64,000 nucleotides of DNA from positions 1 through 64,000 of the forward strand of contig NZ_JAVHLD010000013.1 in the NCBI RefSeq assembly GCF_031082295.1, read 5' to 3'. The translations under genes and the position numbers were made by a program. Shown in pieces: positions 8,545 to 18,367 of this stretch; within the stretch, counting starts at the first letter, position 1; the number at the start of each line of letters is the position of its first letter. This stretch comes from Humidesulfovibrio sp. GTDB taxonomy: Bacteria; Desulfobacterota; Desulfovibrionia; Desulfovibrionales; Desulfovibrionaceae. The notes under the pieces are model-generated. The model was not told the DNA's origin and made no database searches. It was given only the letters and a program-made list of their open reading frames with translations.

Positions 8545-11500
8545 ACGCGCATGCGGGTTCGCCTTTCCGACAGGTGAAGGCCTCGGCAGGCTCGGGCAAG
8601 ACCTTTGCCCTGACCCGGCGTTTTCTAGAGCTGCTGACCGGAGCCGACGCAGACACTGGCCGCTATGCCTGCGCCGGGGCTGCGTCACGGCCGGTAGGCT
8701 ATTCCTGGCCGGAGATACTAGCGGTGACCTTCACCAACAAGGCCGCCGCCGAGATGAAGGAGCGCGTGCTCCAGGCCCTCAAGCGCCGCGCCCTGAACCT
8801 GCCGGACGCGGCTGACGAACACATGTCGCCCGCCCGGGCCGAGGCCCTGCTCACGGACATCCTGCGCCACACGCAGCACCTTGGCATCCGAACCATCGAC
8901 AGCTTGTTGAACCTGCTGGTGCGACTCTTCGCCCTGGACCTGGGCATGCGCCCCGACTTTGAGACCGTCTTCGACGAAGGCCCGGCCATGCAGTCCCTGC
9001 TCGAGGGCTTCCTTTCGCGTTGCGAAGAAGGCGGCGAGGAGGAAATCCTCTACGAACAGGCCGTGCGCACGCTCATCGAGCATGAGAACAAGGACGGCTT
9101 CTGGCTGCAGGACGCACTACGCAACCGCCTGCTCGAGATGGCCAGCCTGCTCAAGTCGCTTCCCGGTCCATTCACCACGGACCAGAGACGCCTGGCCGAC
9201 CTGCTGGCCCTGTCGTATGCCTCCATGCAGCAGGCCACAAAGGCTCTCTCGGATATCATCGAGACAGAAGGCCTCGCGCTGCATGGGAACGTCGTCAAGC
9301 TGCTGGCCCGCTGCGCCCAGGCCAGCCTCTTCGACGGCCTGCCCGACTCGGCCTATCTTGCCAAGGACGACCTGGACGAATGCCTGCTGGCAAAGAGCCG
9401 CGGCAGGCGCTCGGAGGACGCCCAAGCCAGTTACGTGGCCTGTTGTGCTGCCTGCGCCGAATATGTCCACGACCACGCGGTTCTGGCTCCGGCCTATGCC
9501 CTGGCGCCGTGCGCGGCCATCGGCGAGCGCCTTCTGCGCGAGCTTGCGACCCTTCAGCGCGAGCAGGGCTTCCTGTTTGGCGGCGAACTGGCGGGCAAGG
9601 TTTGCGAGCTGCTGGACGAAGGCAACGGCGTTCCCGACGCCTTCTGCCGCCTGGGCGATCGCCTGCACCACCTGTTGGTGGACGAATTCCAGGACACCAG
9701 CCGCGCCCAGTGGAGCGCCACCCTGCCCCTGGCTTCGGAGTGCCTGGCCAAGGGCGGCAGCCTCTTCTGCGTGGGCGATGTGAAGCAGGCCATCTACGGC
9801 TGGCGTGGCGGCGAGGCCAAGCTGTTCGACGAAGTGGCGTCTGACGCGGAACTGGACGCCATGTCAGGCGGTGTCGCTCGCGACAGCCTGCCCTACAACT
9901 GGCGCAGCCTGCCAACAATCGTCGACTTCAACAACCGCATCTTCAGCGCCCTGGAGCAGCCGGACACCGTGCGCGACATCGCCACCGCCCTGCTTCCCGG
10001 AGCTCCCCTGGACATCGTCGAAGCCTTCCACACGGACCTTAGCGCGGCCTTTGCGGGTGCCAGCCAGGCAATGCCGCCACAAAAATCCGAAACGCCAACG
10101 CTTGAGCCAGGGGTTGTGCAAGTGCGCCTCCTGCCGCCCGGCAAGGCAGCGGACATTGAGGCCCAGAGCATGGACGCGCTCGTGCAGACCCTCCGCGACC
10201 AGATCCTGCCCCGCCGCAAGCTGGGCGACATCGCCGTGCTGGTGCGCACGGGCAAGCATGCGGACCTGGTCTGCGAACGGCTGGTGCGGGAAGGGCTGCC
10301 CATCATCACCGAAAACAGCCTGCTGCTCTCGCGCCATCCTATTGTGCGCCAGCTCACGGCGCTCATGCGCGTGCTCGACTGTCCCAGTGACGATACCGCC
10401 TTCTTCGAACTCATAACTGGACGCGAGCTGTTCCAGCCCGAGAGCGGGCTTGAGCCTTCCTCCATCCACGACTGGGTCTGCGCGGACACAAAGCCCGGCC
10501 TGCTCTCCCGGTTCCGCAAGGACTTCCCGGATATCCACGCGAGGCTTATCGCACCGTTCGTCATGCGCGCCGGGTTCATGCGCCCCTACGATCTGGCCCA
10601 GGCGGCGCTCGACACCTTCCAGGTGCTGGCTCGCCACCCGGAGGCCGAGCTGTACGTGCGGCGCTTCCTGGAGGTGATCCATCAGGCCGAGAGCAACGGC
10701 ATGGGGTCGCTCGCACGTTTCCTTGAATTCTGGGCCGAAGCAGGCGGCGAGGAGAAGGTTCCCCTGCCGGAGGCCGCCGACGCCATACGCATCCTGACCA
10801 TCCACAAGGCCAAGGGACTGCAGTTCCCGGTGACCATCATCCCGCTGCACAACTGGTCCTCCGGGCGCATGGCCGACTATCGGCCGGTGGGGCTGCACGG
10901 CCACCGCGTGCTGACACGGCTGACCAAAGCCCTCGGACGGCCCTACCACCAGCGGAACGCCGCATTGCTGCTGGAACAGATCAATCTGCTCTACGTGGCC
11001 TGGACCCGTGCCGAGGAGGAGCTTTATCTCTTCGTCCCCGAACCGGGCGGTCGAGGAAACGCTGGACCGGTTCCGGCCCTCCTCAAGCTGCTGCTGGGCA
11101 TCCCGGCCGAGGAGGCCGGGGCGACCTTTGGCCAGCCCCCAGCGGGCAGCCAGGAGGCTTGCAGCGCTGAACCTATCGACCGTCAGCAGCCCGAAAGCGT
11201 TCCGCCCCTGGTCGAAACGCCTGAGTTCCAGGCCTGGCTGCCACGCCTGCGCGTGTTCCGCCACGCGGTGGAAGACGCCGCCTTTGACGGCAGGGCTCGA
11301 GGCAAGGTGGCCCACAAGGCTGTGGAGCTTTTGCGGATCGACAAGGACGATGCGGCCAGCGCCAGACGCGCCGCCGCCCTCGCTCTTGAGGAGTTTCCCG
11401 AGCTTCGCACACTCGCCGAAGCAGAGCGGCAGGCCCTGGTGCTCGAGATTGAAGACATGCTGCGCTGGCTGCTCAAACGGCCAGAGGCCAGGCCGCACCT

Positions 11501-11768
11501 GGGCCAGAATTCAGGCGAGCTGACCATACTTACAGAGGACGGCAGCTTCCAGCGGCCCGACCTGTTGCACTTCACCCCGGAGGGGCCAGTGGTGCTGGAG
11601 TTCAAGACCGGCCAGGCCAAGCCGGAGCACGCCAAGCAGCTGCTGGCGTATCTTTCCCTGGCGCGTCAGCTGCCCCAGGCCCTGGGTAAGCCCCCGCGTG
11701 GGCACCTTGTGTACCTGGACCGCCGAGTGATCGAGCCTGTGGAACCTAAGCCCGAGGCCAGGCCATGA
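8541..11768 (+). CDS. addA: AddA/RecB-like helicase-nuclease subunit
   Basis: This 1075-aa protein is a UvrD/Rep-type superfamily 1 helicase with a C-terminal PD-(D/E)XK nuclease, the large subunit of a double-strand-break end-processing enzyme. Seen: Walker A KASAGSGKTFALTRRF (about residues 13-28), TFTNKAAAEMKER (Ia), LVDEFQDTS (motif II, about 379), GDVKQAIYGWRGGE (III, about 412), LTIHKAKGLQFPV (V, about 753), LYVAWTRAEEELYLF (VI, about 817) and the nuclease LEFKTGQ (about 1020) after a PDLLHF strand. The missing separate RecC/RecD and the partner addB immediately downstream (ATGA overlap) favour AddAB over RecBCD. The nuclease-first partner order seen in Bacillus (addB-addA) is reversed here. 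Confidence 0.88.
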   Translation: MNAHAGSPFRQVKASAGSGKTFALTRRFLELLTGADADTGRYACAGAASRPVGYSWPEILAVTFTNKAAAEMKERVLQALKRRALNLPDAADEHMSPARAEALLTDILRHTQHLGIRTIDSLLNLLVRLFALDLGMRPDFETVFDEGPAMQSLLEGFLSRCEEGGEEEILYEQAVRTLIEHENKDGFWLQDALRNRLLEMASLLKSLPGPFTTDQRRLADLLALSYASMQQATKALSDIIETEGLALHGNVVKLLARCAQASLFDGLPDSAYLAKDDLDECLLAKSRGRRSEDAQASYVACCAACAEYVHDHAVLAPAYALAPCAAIGERLLRELATLQREQGFLFGGELAGKVCELLDEGNGVPDAFCRLGDRLHHLLVDEFQDTSRAQWSATLPLASECLAKGGSLFCVGDVKQAIYGWRGGEAKLFDEVASDAELDAMSGGVARDSLPYNWRSLPTIVDFNNRIFSALEQPDTVRDIATALLPGAPLDIVEAFHTDLSAAFAGASQAMPPQKSETPTLEPGVVQVRLLPPGKAADIEAQSMDALVQTLRDQILPRRKLGDIAVLVRTGKHADLVCERLVREGLPIITENSLLLSRHPIVRQLTALMRVLDCPSDDTAFFELITGRELFQPESGLEPSSIHDWVCADTKPGLLSRFRKDFPDIHARLIAPFVMRAGFMRPYDLAQAALDTFQVLARHPEAELYVRRFLEVIHQAESNGMGSLARFLEFWAEAGGEEKVPLPEAADAIRILTIHKAKGLQFPVTIIPLHNWSSGRMADYRPVGLHGHRVLTRLTKALGRPYHQRNAALLLEQINLLYVAWTRAEEELYLFVPEPGGRGNAGPVPALLKLLLGIPAEEAGATFGQPPAGSQEACSAEPIDRQQPESVPPLVETPEFQAWLPRLRVFRHAVEDAAFDGRARGKVAHKAVELLRIDKDDAASARRAAALALEEFPELRTLAEAERQALVLEIEDMLRWLLKRPEARPHLGQNSGELTILTEDGSFQRPDLLHFTPEGPVVLEFKTGQAKPEHAKQLLAYLSLARQLPQALGKPPRGHLVYLDRRVIEPVEPKPEARP

Positions 11769-14698
11769 ATCCGGTGCGCATCGTCCCCTGGACAACGGAC
11801 TTCATCGAGGCCCTTGCCGACCGCATCGTGTCCGAGGCCGCAAGCCACGACCTTTCACGCACGCGCATCGTGTTTCCGCACAACCGCCCGGCCCGGCACC
11901 TGCGCGCCGCCTTGGCCGCACGGTCCGAGCTGCCGCGGCCAGTCATTTTGCCGCGCATGCAGGCCCTGGACGAATTCCTGCGCGGCCTGCGGCAGGACTT
12001 AAGCGAAACCCCGCCCAGACGGGCCGGCAAGCTCGACCGCATCGGCCTTTTGCACGGCGTGGTGAAAGACCTCGGCCTGAGCGGTGGCTGGAGCGGCGGC
12101 CCTTTCGCCAAGCTCGACGACAGCGCCCGCGCATTCTTCCCCTGGGGCGCGCGGTTGGCGTCGCTGCTGGAGGAATTGGCCCGACATGGAACCACTCCCC
12201 AGGACCTGGGCCACCTTGAAGGCTTGGTGCTTCCCTGGGCCGAGGCGCTCCTCAGCCAGCTCGGCGGCATCGACAGCGCATACAAGGCCGAAATGCAGCG
12301 TCGCGGCTGGACGACGTCTGGCCTCGACGTCCTGTGGCTGTCCGAGCGCCTGGATGATATCGTAACGCTTCTTTCCGGTGAACGCCTCATCTTCGCGGGG
12401 TTCTCCGCCCTTGCCCCCACCGAGGAAGCAGTGTTGCGCAGGCTTTGGGAACGTTCCGGGGCGCTGATGCTCTGGCACTCGGACCAGGCGTTGGCCCTTG
12501 GCGCAGAAGTCGCCTGGCCGGCGAGGGAGCACGCCCGGGTACTGCGCACCTGGCACGCCAAGGCCGTGCTGGAGGTGGACGTTCCGGCTTCGCCAGCGCC
12601 ACAGGTGCGGCGATTTTACGAAGGGTTCGACCTGCATTCGCAGCTCCACGCGCTTGAACGCGAGCTTGCAGCCCTGCCCGACACGCAGTCCACGGCCATA
12701 GTGCTGCCCGACCCCGGCGCGCTCATTCCGGTGATGCACCACCTTCCGGCCGGAGAGGTCAACATCAGCATGGGCTATCCCTTGGCGCGTTCCTCTCTGG
12801 CCCAGTTGCTCGAAACCATTCTCGTGCTGCACGAAAACGGTGATGGCTCTGGCCGCTACTCCTGGCGCGACCTTATCGCACTGTCTCGCCAGCCACTGTT
12901 GCGCATGCTGCGCGCTGGCGAAGAGACGCCCCTCAAAAGCGCCTATCAGTCCTGGGAACGCCATATACGCTCGTCCAGTTCCCTGCAGTCCCCCTTTGAG
13001 TGGGCACCAGCCTACGACCCGGACGAAACGAACGTCCCTGAAGAGGAACTGCGAGCGTTGCACCAAGAAGTCCTGCACGCCTGTTTCACGAGCTTTGCGA
13101 ACCTGACGACGTTGCGTCAAACCGGCCTCGCGGTGGCTGGACTCTGCGATCTCCTGCGACGACGTGGCGGCGACTCCTGGCAGCACCTGCTCATCGACGC
13201 CGAGTGCCTGCTGCGGCTGTGGCAGTCCGTGGTGCCAGAGCTTTCAGGCAGCATCCTGGCCGATGAGACCTACGATCAGCCTCTGCTGTTCCTCATTCTG
13301 CGACACCTGCTCGAATCCGAGCGCGTGTCCTTTGAGCCAGAACCGCTGGCGGGGATGCAGGTGCTGGGCATGCTGGAGACACGGCTCTTGCGCTTCCGGC
13401 GGCTTTTCATCCTGGACGCCACCGAGGAAAACCTTCCCGGCGCCAACGCCCCGGACCCGCTGTTGCCCGACCCGTTGCGCGCAGCCCTTGGCCTGCCTGG
13501 CGCCCGGGAGCGGGACAACGTGGCCGCCCACAACTTCTTCAGACTGCTCATGGGCGCCCAGGAAGTCTGCGTGCTGTATCAGGCCGGAGTCCGGCCCGGC
13601 GCACTGGAAGGCAAGAGCGTGCGCAGCCGCTACGTTGAGCAGATGCTCTGGGAGCTGGAGCGCACCACTGGCAAGCTGGTCAAGCCGCTGCCGCAGTCCA
13701 TCACCGAAGCGCCATTGAAAGCTGTGAGCTTCCCTGTGGCGGCCATTCTTACCAGCCGCCCGGCAATACGCGTTACTTCCGACATCCGCCAACGCCTTGC
13801 CGATCGCTTGTGCGAAAAGGGCATTACGCCCTCGGCCCTGGAGGACTGGCTCACCTGCCCCAAGCAGGGTTTCTACCGGCGCGTGCTGAACCTGCGCCCG
13901 TTGCAGGAGGTTGCCGAGGACGGCGACCGCGCCCTTTTTGGAGAGCTGGTGCACAGGGTATTGCGCGACTATTTCGAAAAGCATCTGGAACAGATGATTA
14001 CCTCTGCATCCCTTGACGAGAGTGCGCTCTTCTCGCTGTTGGAGGAAGCCCTGGCCAAGGACGCCGAAGGCTTGAACCTGGCGTATGATGCCAGGGTTGC
14101 GCTCAATGCCGCCGCCCGAGAGCGTCTGCACCGCTTTCTTGCCGCAACGCCGCCAACGACGGTGGTGGCTCTTGAGCATGGGGTCAAAGCGCAGATACAA
14201 GCTGCAGGCTACGACATCCTCTTGCACGGAAAGATCGACCGCATCGACCTTCGCGAGAACGAGACCGAAGACGGCCACAGGGTACTGGACTACAAAACCG
14301 GCACGGTTAAGGAAGGCGGCAGCAGGGCATGGCTCGACGACGAGATGTTCGAGAGGCTGGCAGCCTGCACGCCAGGAACCGAGGCTGCGGCGGCCTTGTT
14401 CGCCGAACTCTCTGATTCCGGGCTGGACGTGCAACTGCCCCTGTACCTGCACCTCCTCAGCGCGAGCGGTGAGTGGCGGCCTGTCAACGCCGCGTGGGTG
14501 GCGCTCAAGAGCGACGGGGCCGAGCACCCCTTCTTTCCTGTTGAGACAGAGGCGGAAGCACGCGCTCTTGTCATCTCCAAGCGCGTCCCGGCCCTTGTGG
14601 GCTTTCTGCTGGCGCACCTGATGACCACCCCTGAGTACCCCGCCCGCAGCGGCAAGCACTGCGACTGGTGCGATTACCAAGGCCCCTGCTGCGGCTGA
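11765..14698 (+). CDS. addB: AddB-like nuclease subunit with Fe-S cysteines
   Basis: This 977-aa protein is the probable AddB partner of the upstream AddA. The N-terminal ~650 residues resemble an inactivated helicase. The C-terminal part is a RecB-type nuclease: LTCPKQGFYRRVL (Cys698), GELVHRVLRDYF, GKIDRIDL (about 822) and VLDYKTGT (about 842). A final HCDWCDYQGPCC gives Cys966, Cys969 and Cys975/976, which with Cys698 form the four-cysteine iron-sulfur staple known in AddB. It recognises Chi-like sites and degrades one strand at broken ends in known systems. It overlaps addA by 4 nt and is followed after 27 bp by the PPC-domain gene. Confidence 0.88.
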   Translation: MNPVRIVPWTTDFIEALADRIVSEAASHDLSRTRIVFPHNRPARHLRAALAARSELPRPVILPRMQALDEFLRGLRQDLSETPPRRAGKLDRIGLLHGVVKDLGLSGGWSGGPFAKLDDSARAFFPWGARLASLLEELARHGTTPQDLGHLEGLVLPWAEALLSQLGGIDSAYKAEMQRRGWTTSGLDVLWLSERLDDIVTLLSGERLIFAGFSALAPTEEAVLRRLWERSGALMLWHSDQALALGAEVAWPAREHARVLRTWHAKAVLEVDVPASPAPQVRRFYEGFDLHSQLHALERELAALPDTQSTAIVLPDPGALIPVMHHLPAGEVNISMGYPLARSSLAQLLETILVLHENGDGSGRYSWRDLIALSRQPLLRMLRAGEETPLKSAYQSWERHIRSSSSLQSPFEWAPAYDPDETNVPEEELRALHQEVLHACFTSFANLTTLRQTGLAVAGLCDLLRRRGGDSWQHLLIDAECLLRLWQSVVPELSGSILADETYDQPLLFLILRHLLESERVSFEPEPLAGMQVLGMLETRLLRFRRLFILDATEENLPGANAPDPLLPDPLRAALGLPGARERDNVAAHNFFRLLMGAQEVCVLYQAGVRPGALEGKSVRSRYVEQMLWELERTTGKLVKPLPQSITEAPLKAVSFPVAAILTSRPAIRVTSDIRQRLADRLCEKGITPSALEDWLTCPKQGFYRRVLNLRPLQEVAEDGDRALFGELVHRVLRDYFEKHLEQMITSASLDESALFSLLEEALAKDAEGLNLAYDARVALNAAARERLHRFLAATPPTTVVALEHGVKAQIQAAGYDILLHGKIDRIDLRENETEDGHRVLDYKTGTVKEGGSRAWLDDEMFERLAACTPGTEAAAALFAELSDSGLDVQLPLYLHLLSASGEWRPVNAAWVALKSDGAEHPFFPVETEAEARALVISKRVPALVGFLLAHLMTTPEYPARSGKHCDWCDYQGPCCG

Positions 14699-14725
14699 CC
14701 ACATTCAATCAATGGAGTATTTCGC

Positions 14726-15169
14726 ATGAAAGTTGCCGAAGGAAGCCTTGGCCGCGTCTTTGTATTGCGCCTGGAGGACGGCGAACGTCTGCCGGAGTGC
14801 ATCGAGGCCTTTGCCCGGGAGCGTGGCGTCAGCCGGGCGTTCTGCGCGCTTGTGGGCGGCGTTGACGGCGGTACGATCGTCACAGGCCCGGTAGATGGCG
14901 GGGTGATGCCGCCAGTGCCCGTGCTGACGGCGCTGACCGGAGCCCAGGAGGTCGCGGCTGTGGGCACCCTGTTTCCCGATGCCGACGGCCAGCCCAGGCT
15001 GCACATGCATGGAGCCTTTGGCCGAGGCCAGGAAGCGCTGGTCGGCTGCATCAGGCCCGGCATCGAGGTCTGGACCATTGGCGAATTCGTGATTATAGAA
15101 CTCCTGGGCCTGGACATGACGCGCAGACGCGACCAGGCCACCGGCTTTGAACTCCTCTGCGATTCTTGA
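14726..15169 (+). CDS. PPC (DUF296) domain protein
   Basis: This 147-aa protein matches the PPC/PCC domain family, found free in bacteria and fused to AT-hooks in plants. Visible family features are an SRAFCALVGGVDGG-type strand-turn and PRLHMHGAFGRGQEALVGC, with the His pair that can bind metal. Bacterial members are small trimeric proteins of unclear function, often annotated as DNA-binding. A Shine-Dalgarno GGAG lies before the ATG. It sits between addB and lhgO on the same strand with short gaps (27 and 17 bp). Confidence 0.8.
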   Translation: MKVAEGSLGRVFVLRLEDGERLPECIEAFARERGVSRAFCALVGGVDGGTIVTGPVDGGVMPPVPVLTALTGAQEVAAVGTLFPDADGQPRLHMHGAFGRGQEALVGCIRPGIEVWTIGEFVIIELLGLDMTRRRDQATGFELLCDS

Positions 15170-15186
15170 ACCCAAGGAACTGATTC

Positions 15187-16407
15187 ATGATCCCTGCGAG
15201 CATTCTCATCTGCGGTGCTGGCATCGTCGGCCTCACCGTGGCCCGCGACCTTGTTGCCGCCGGTTACGACGACATTCTCATTATTGACAAAGAGCCTGAG
15301 GCCGGACGGCACGCCTCGGGCCGCAACAGCGGCGTTCTGCACGCAGGAATCTACTATGCCCCAGGCTCATTGCGTGCGCAGTCGTGCCTTGAGGGCAACT
15401 TCCGCATGAAGCAGTATTGCGAGGAACGAGGACTGCCGCTTCTCAAGACCGGCAAGGTCATCGTGGCCCGCGACGAGTCCGAACTGCCCACCCTGCGCGA
15501 GTTGTTTAGCCGCGCCACGCAGAATGGAGCAAAAGTGGAGCTCATCGACGACGCGCAGCTCGCCGAGATTGAACCCAACGCCAAAAGCGCGGGCCAGGCG
15601 CTGTTCTCGCACTATACCGCCGTGGTGGACCCCAAGGCCATCCTGAAGAGCATTCAGAAAGAGCTGCTCGATTCCGGCAAGGTGCGCATGCGTTTTGACA
15701 CGCGTTTTGTCGGCCTTGGCGCGCCCGAGGGCAAGCGCCTGCGCGTGCGGACGACCAACGGTGAGGTCTCTTGCGCATTTTTCCTGAACGCCGCAGGAGC
15801 CTATGGGGATGTTGTCGCCCACTCCTTCGGCCTGGGAAAAGACTACCAGCTCATCCCCTTCAAGGGCATCTACAAGAAGCTGAAGCCAGAGAAGGCCCAT
15901 ACAATCCGGGGCAGCATCTACCCGGTGCCGAACATCAAGAATCCTTTTTTGGGCGTGCATTTCACCCGCGGCGTCCACGGCGATGTGTACCTCGGCCCCA
16001 CCGCCATCCCGGCGCTTGGCCGCGAGAACTACGGCATCCTGTCCGGCATCGACGCCGAGGCTCCGTCCATCCTGCTGCGAGACGCCTTGCTCTTCCTGCG
16101 CAACAAGAAATTCCGGGAAGTGGCTTTAGAAGAACCACGCAAGTATTCCTTCAAGTATTTCTTCAACGACGCCCGCAAACTGGTGAAGGAACTCGCTCCA
16201 GAGGATATCGAGAACTCGCCGAAGGCTGGCATTCGCCCGCAGCTTGTCGACGTGAAGAAGAACGAACTGGTGATGGATTTTGTCATCGAGGGGACCGAGT
16301 CCAGCGTACACGTACTCAACTCGATTTCCCCGGCTTTTACCAGTTCGCTCTTCTTCTCCGGCATGCTCATGGACAAATATATCACCCCAAGGCTCCAAAA
16401 GCTCTAG
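15187..16407 (+). CDS. lhgO: L-2-hydroxyglutarate oxidase/dehydrogenase
   Basis: This 406-aa FAD-dependent oxidoreductase of the DAO family oxidises L-2-hydroxyglutarate to 2-oxoglutarate, passing electrons to the respiratory chain in E. coli LhgO. Seen: the dinucleotide fold ILICGAGIVGLTVARDL at the N-terminus, then KEPEAGRHASGRNSGVLHAG, the LhgO signature, and GVHFTRGVHGDVYLGP with NSISPAFTSSL toward the end. Length agrees with the family (about 400). It is preceded by AAGGAACTG. A related glycerol-3-phosphate dehydrogenase function is less likely given the HASGRNSGVLHAGIYY motif. Confidence 0.88.
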   Translation: MIPASILICGAGIVGLTVARDLVAAGYDDILIIDKEPEAGRHASGRNSGVLHAGIYYAPGSLRAQSCLEGNFRMKQYCEERGLPLLKTGKVIVARDESELPTLRELFSRATQNGAKVELIDDAQLAEIEPNAKSAGQALFSHYTAVVDPKAILKSIQKELLDSGKVRMRFDTRFVGLGAPEGKRLRVRTTNGEVSCAFFLNAAGAYGDVVAHSFGLGKDYQLIPFKGIYKKLKPEKAHTIRGSIYPVPNIKNPFLGVHFTRGVHGDVYLGPTAIPALGRENYGILSGIDAEAPSILLRDALLFLRNKKFREVALEEPRKYSFKYFFNDARKLVKELAPEDIENSPKAGIRPQLVDVKKNELVMDFVIEGTESSVHVLNSISPAFTSSLFFSGMLMDKYITPRLQKL

Positions 16408-16486
16408 AGCCTGAGCACTTCGCGACTCCTTGACAAGACCTGAAAAACACGGAACAAGGCCTCCAACAGAAGTGAGGATCACACGC

Positions 16487-17620
16487 ATGATGAAGCTACC
16501 TGAACTCCATTTTGGCGACAGCACCGCCCAGATACCCATCGTCCAGGGCGGCATGGGCGTCGGCATTTCCCTTTCCGGCCTGGCTTCGGCCGTGGCCAAC
16601 CAGGGCGGCGTCGGCGTCATCGCAGCGGCAATGATCGGCATGGGCGAGCCTGATGTTGGCAAGAACCCGACCGAGGCCAACATCCGCGCCCTGCGTGAGG
16701 AGATCCGCAAGGCCAAGGAGATCATGACTCAAGGCCTTCTCGGCGTGAACATCATGGTTGCCCTGACCAACTTCGCGGACCTCGTTAAAACCTCCATCCG
16801 CGAGGGCGCCGACGTCATCTTCTCCGGCGCTGGATTGCCCCTTGACCTGCCCAAGTACCTCAAGGAAGACCTGACCGACGAGCTGCGCGCCAAGGTGCGC
16901 ACCAAACTCGTGCCCATCGTGTCTTCCGGTCGCGCCGCAGCGGTGCTTTGCAAGAAGTGGCTGGCCAAGTACGACTACCTGCCTGACGGCTTCGTGGTTG
17001 AAGGACCCAAGGCCGGAGGCCACCTTGGCTTCAAGCCTGAGGAGTTGGACGACCCCAACTTCGCCCTGGAAAAGATCCTTCCTGAAGTCGTTGAAGCTGT
17101 GAAACCCTTCGAAGCCGAGAGTGGACGCCGAATTCCAGTCATTGCCGCCGGCGGCATCTACACCGGTGCGGATATCGCCAAGTACCTCGAACTTGGTGCT
17201 TCCGGGGTACAGATGGGCACCCGCTTCGTGGCAACCCACGAATGCGATGCCAACATCGCCTTCAAGGAAGCCTTCATCGCGGCGCACAAGGAAGACGTCA
17301 CCGTGATAAAAAGCCCTGTGGGCATGCCTGGCCGCGCCATTCTGAACGAGTTCATCCAGGCTGTGCGCGAGGGCCGCAAGAAGCCTTTCAAATGCCCCTT
17401 CCACTGCGTCAAGACCTGTGACGTGGCCAACGCCCCCTATTGCATCTCCCAGGCTCTGGTGAGCGCCAAGCGTGGTCTCCTCAAGCATGGCTTCGCCTTC
17501 TGCGGAGAAAACGTCTGGCGCGTTGACAAGATCGTCAGCGTCAAGGAACTCATCGACGGCTTGAAGAAAGAATTCGACGAATTCTGGGAACAGAAAAAGG
17601 CTCAGCTCGTCGCCAAATAA
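16487..17620 (+). CDS. Nitronate monooxygenase family protein (2-nitropropane dioxygenase-like)
   Basis: This 377-aa FMN-binding TIM-barrel protein has IVQGGMGVGISLSGLASAVA at the N-terminus, VEGPKAGGHLG with the catalytic-type His region, and AAGGIYTGADIAKYLELGASGVQMGTRF, all typical of the NMO/FabK family. It probably oxidises nitronates or acts as an FMN-dependent reductase; a FabK enoyl-ACP reductase role is possible but the length (FabK is about 310) is against it. The C-terminal extension contains a Cys-rich stretch CPFHCVKTCDVANAPYC of unknown purpose. I prefer the ATG at 16487, after GTGAGGA, over the upstream start in the track. A TTGACA lies at about 16430 but has no good -10. Confidence 0.82.
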   Translation: MMKLPELHFGDSTAQIPIVQGGMGVGISLSGLASAVANQGGVGVIAAAMIGMGEPDVGKNPTEANIRALREEIRKAKEIMTQGLLGVNIMVALTNFADLVKTSIREGADVIFSGAGLPLDLPKYLKEDLTDELRAKVRTKLVPIVSSGRAAAVLCKKWLAKYDYLPDGFVVEGPKAGGHLGFKPEELDDPNFALEKILPEVVEAVKPFEAESGRRIPVIAAGGIYTGADIAKYLELGASGVQMGTRFVATHECDANIAFKEAFIAAHKEDVTVIKSPVGMPGRAILNEFIQAVREGRKKPFKCPFHCVKTCDVANAPYCISQALVSAKRGLLKHGFAFCGENVWRVDKIVSVKELIDGLKKEFDEFWEQKKAQLVAK

Positions 17621-17671
17621 TGACTACACACCGCCTGGCGCCCCCCGTGCCTCGCGGACCAAGGAGAAAGA

Positions 17672-18181
17672 ATGTCCAATCCCACTGTGCTCATCGTGAC
17701 CTCCATGGGTGAAATGCTTGTGGAACTTTACGCCGACAAGGCTCCCGAGACCGTCGCCAACTTCCTCTCCTACGTGGACGAGGAATTCTATGACGGGCTC
17801 ATCTTCCACCGCGTCATCAAGAACTTCATGATCCAGGGCGGCGGAATGGACATGATGATGCGCGAGAAGAAGAACAAGGCTCCCATCAAGAACGAGGCCA
17901 GCGCCGATCTGCCCAACCTGGGCTTCACCCTGGCCATGGCGCGCACCATGGATCCGCACAGCGCCACCAGCCAGTTCTTCATCAACGTGAAGGACAACGA
18001 CTTCCTGAACTTCACCGCACCGAACCCGCAGGGCTACGGTTACGCCGTTTTCGGCAAGGTCACCGAGGGTCAGGACGTGGCCACCAAGATCAGCACCGTT
18101 CGCACCAAGAACTACATGGGCCACGGCGACGTTCCCCAGGACCCCATCTCCATCATCAGCATTCGCCGCTTCGAAGTGTAG
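17672..18181 (+). CDS. Cyclophilin-type peptidyl-prolyl isomerase
   Basis: This 169-aa cytoplasmic cyclophilin (no signal peptide) should catalyse cis-trans isomerisation of prolyl bonds. The family core is clear: YDGLIFHRVIKNFMIQGGGMD contains the catalytic Arg and Phe/Gln positions, with SQFFINVKDNDFLNF and YAVFGKVTEGQDV after it. Length and layout fit PpiB. AAGGAG precedes the ATG by 7 bases. A clean intrinsic terminator follows. Confidence 0.93.
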   Translation: MSNPTVLIVTSMGEMLVELYADKAPETVANFLSYVDEEFYDGLIFHRVIKNFMIQGGGMDMMMREKKNKAPIKNEASADLPNLGFTLAMARTMDPHSATSQFFINVKDNDFLNFTAPNPQGYGYAVFGKVTEGQDVATKISTVRTKNYMGHGDVPQDPISIISIRRFEV

Positions 18182-18212
18182 ACACGACACTCATCAAAGG
18201 TAATGAAATCTA

Positions 18213-18244
18213 CGGCGCGTCCGACCTGGGCGCGCCGTTTTTTT
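18213..18244 (+). terminator. Intrinsic terminator after cyclophilin gene
   Basis: The hairpin CGGCGCG / CGCGCCG with an 11-nt loop is followed by T7, starting 32 bp after the cyclophilin stop codon. It closes the preceding + strand transcription unit. Confidence 0.85.
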
Positions 18245-18367
18245 GCGCTTGATCCCCAACAACCTGAGGGGTGACTTGTGCAGATCATCAACACGCCGCA
18301 TCAGCTATCGATTTTTCCATTTTGCTCTATCTCTTCCAGGAAATCTCAGCTTTTCCTTTCTCCCCTC

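Noticed and set aside
13244-14704. 486-aa minus ORF opposite addB
   Set aside because: addB on + has clear nuclease and Fe-S motifs; the minus frame does not resemble a protein.
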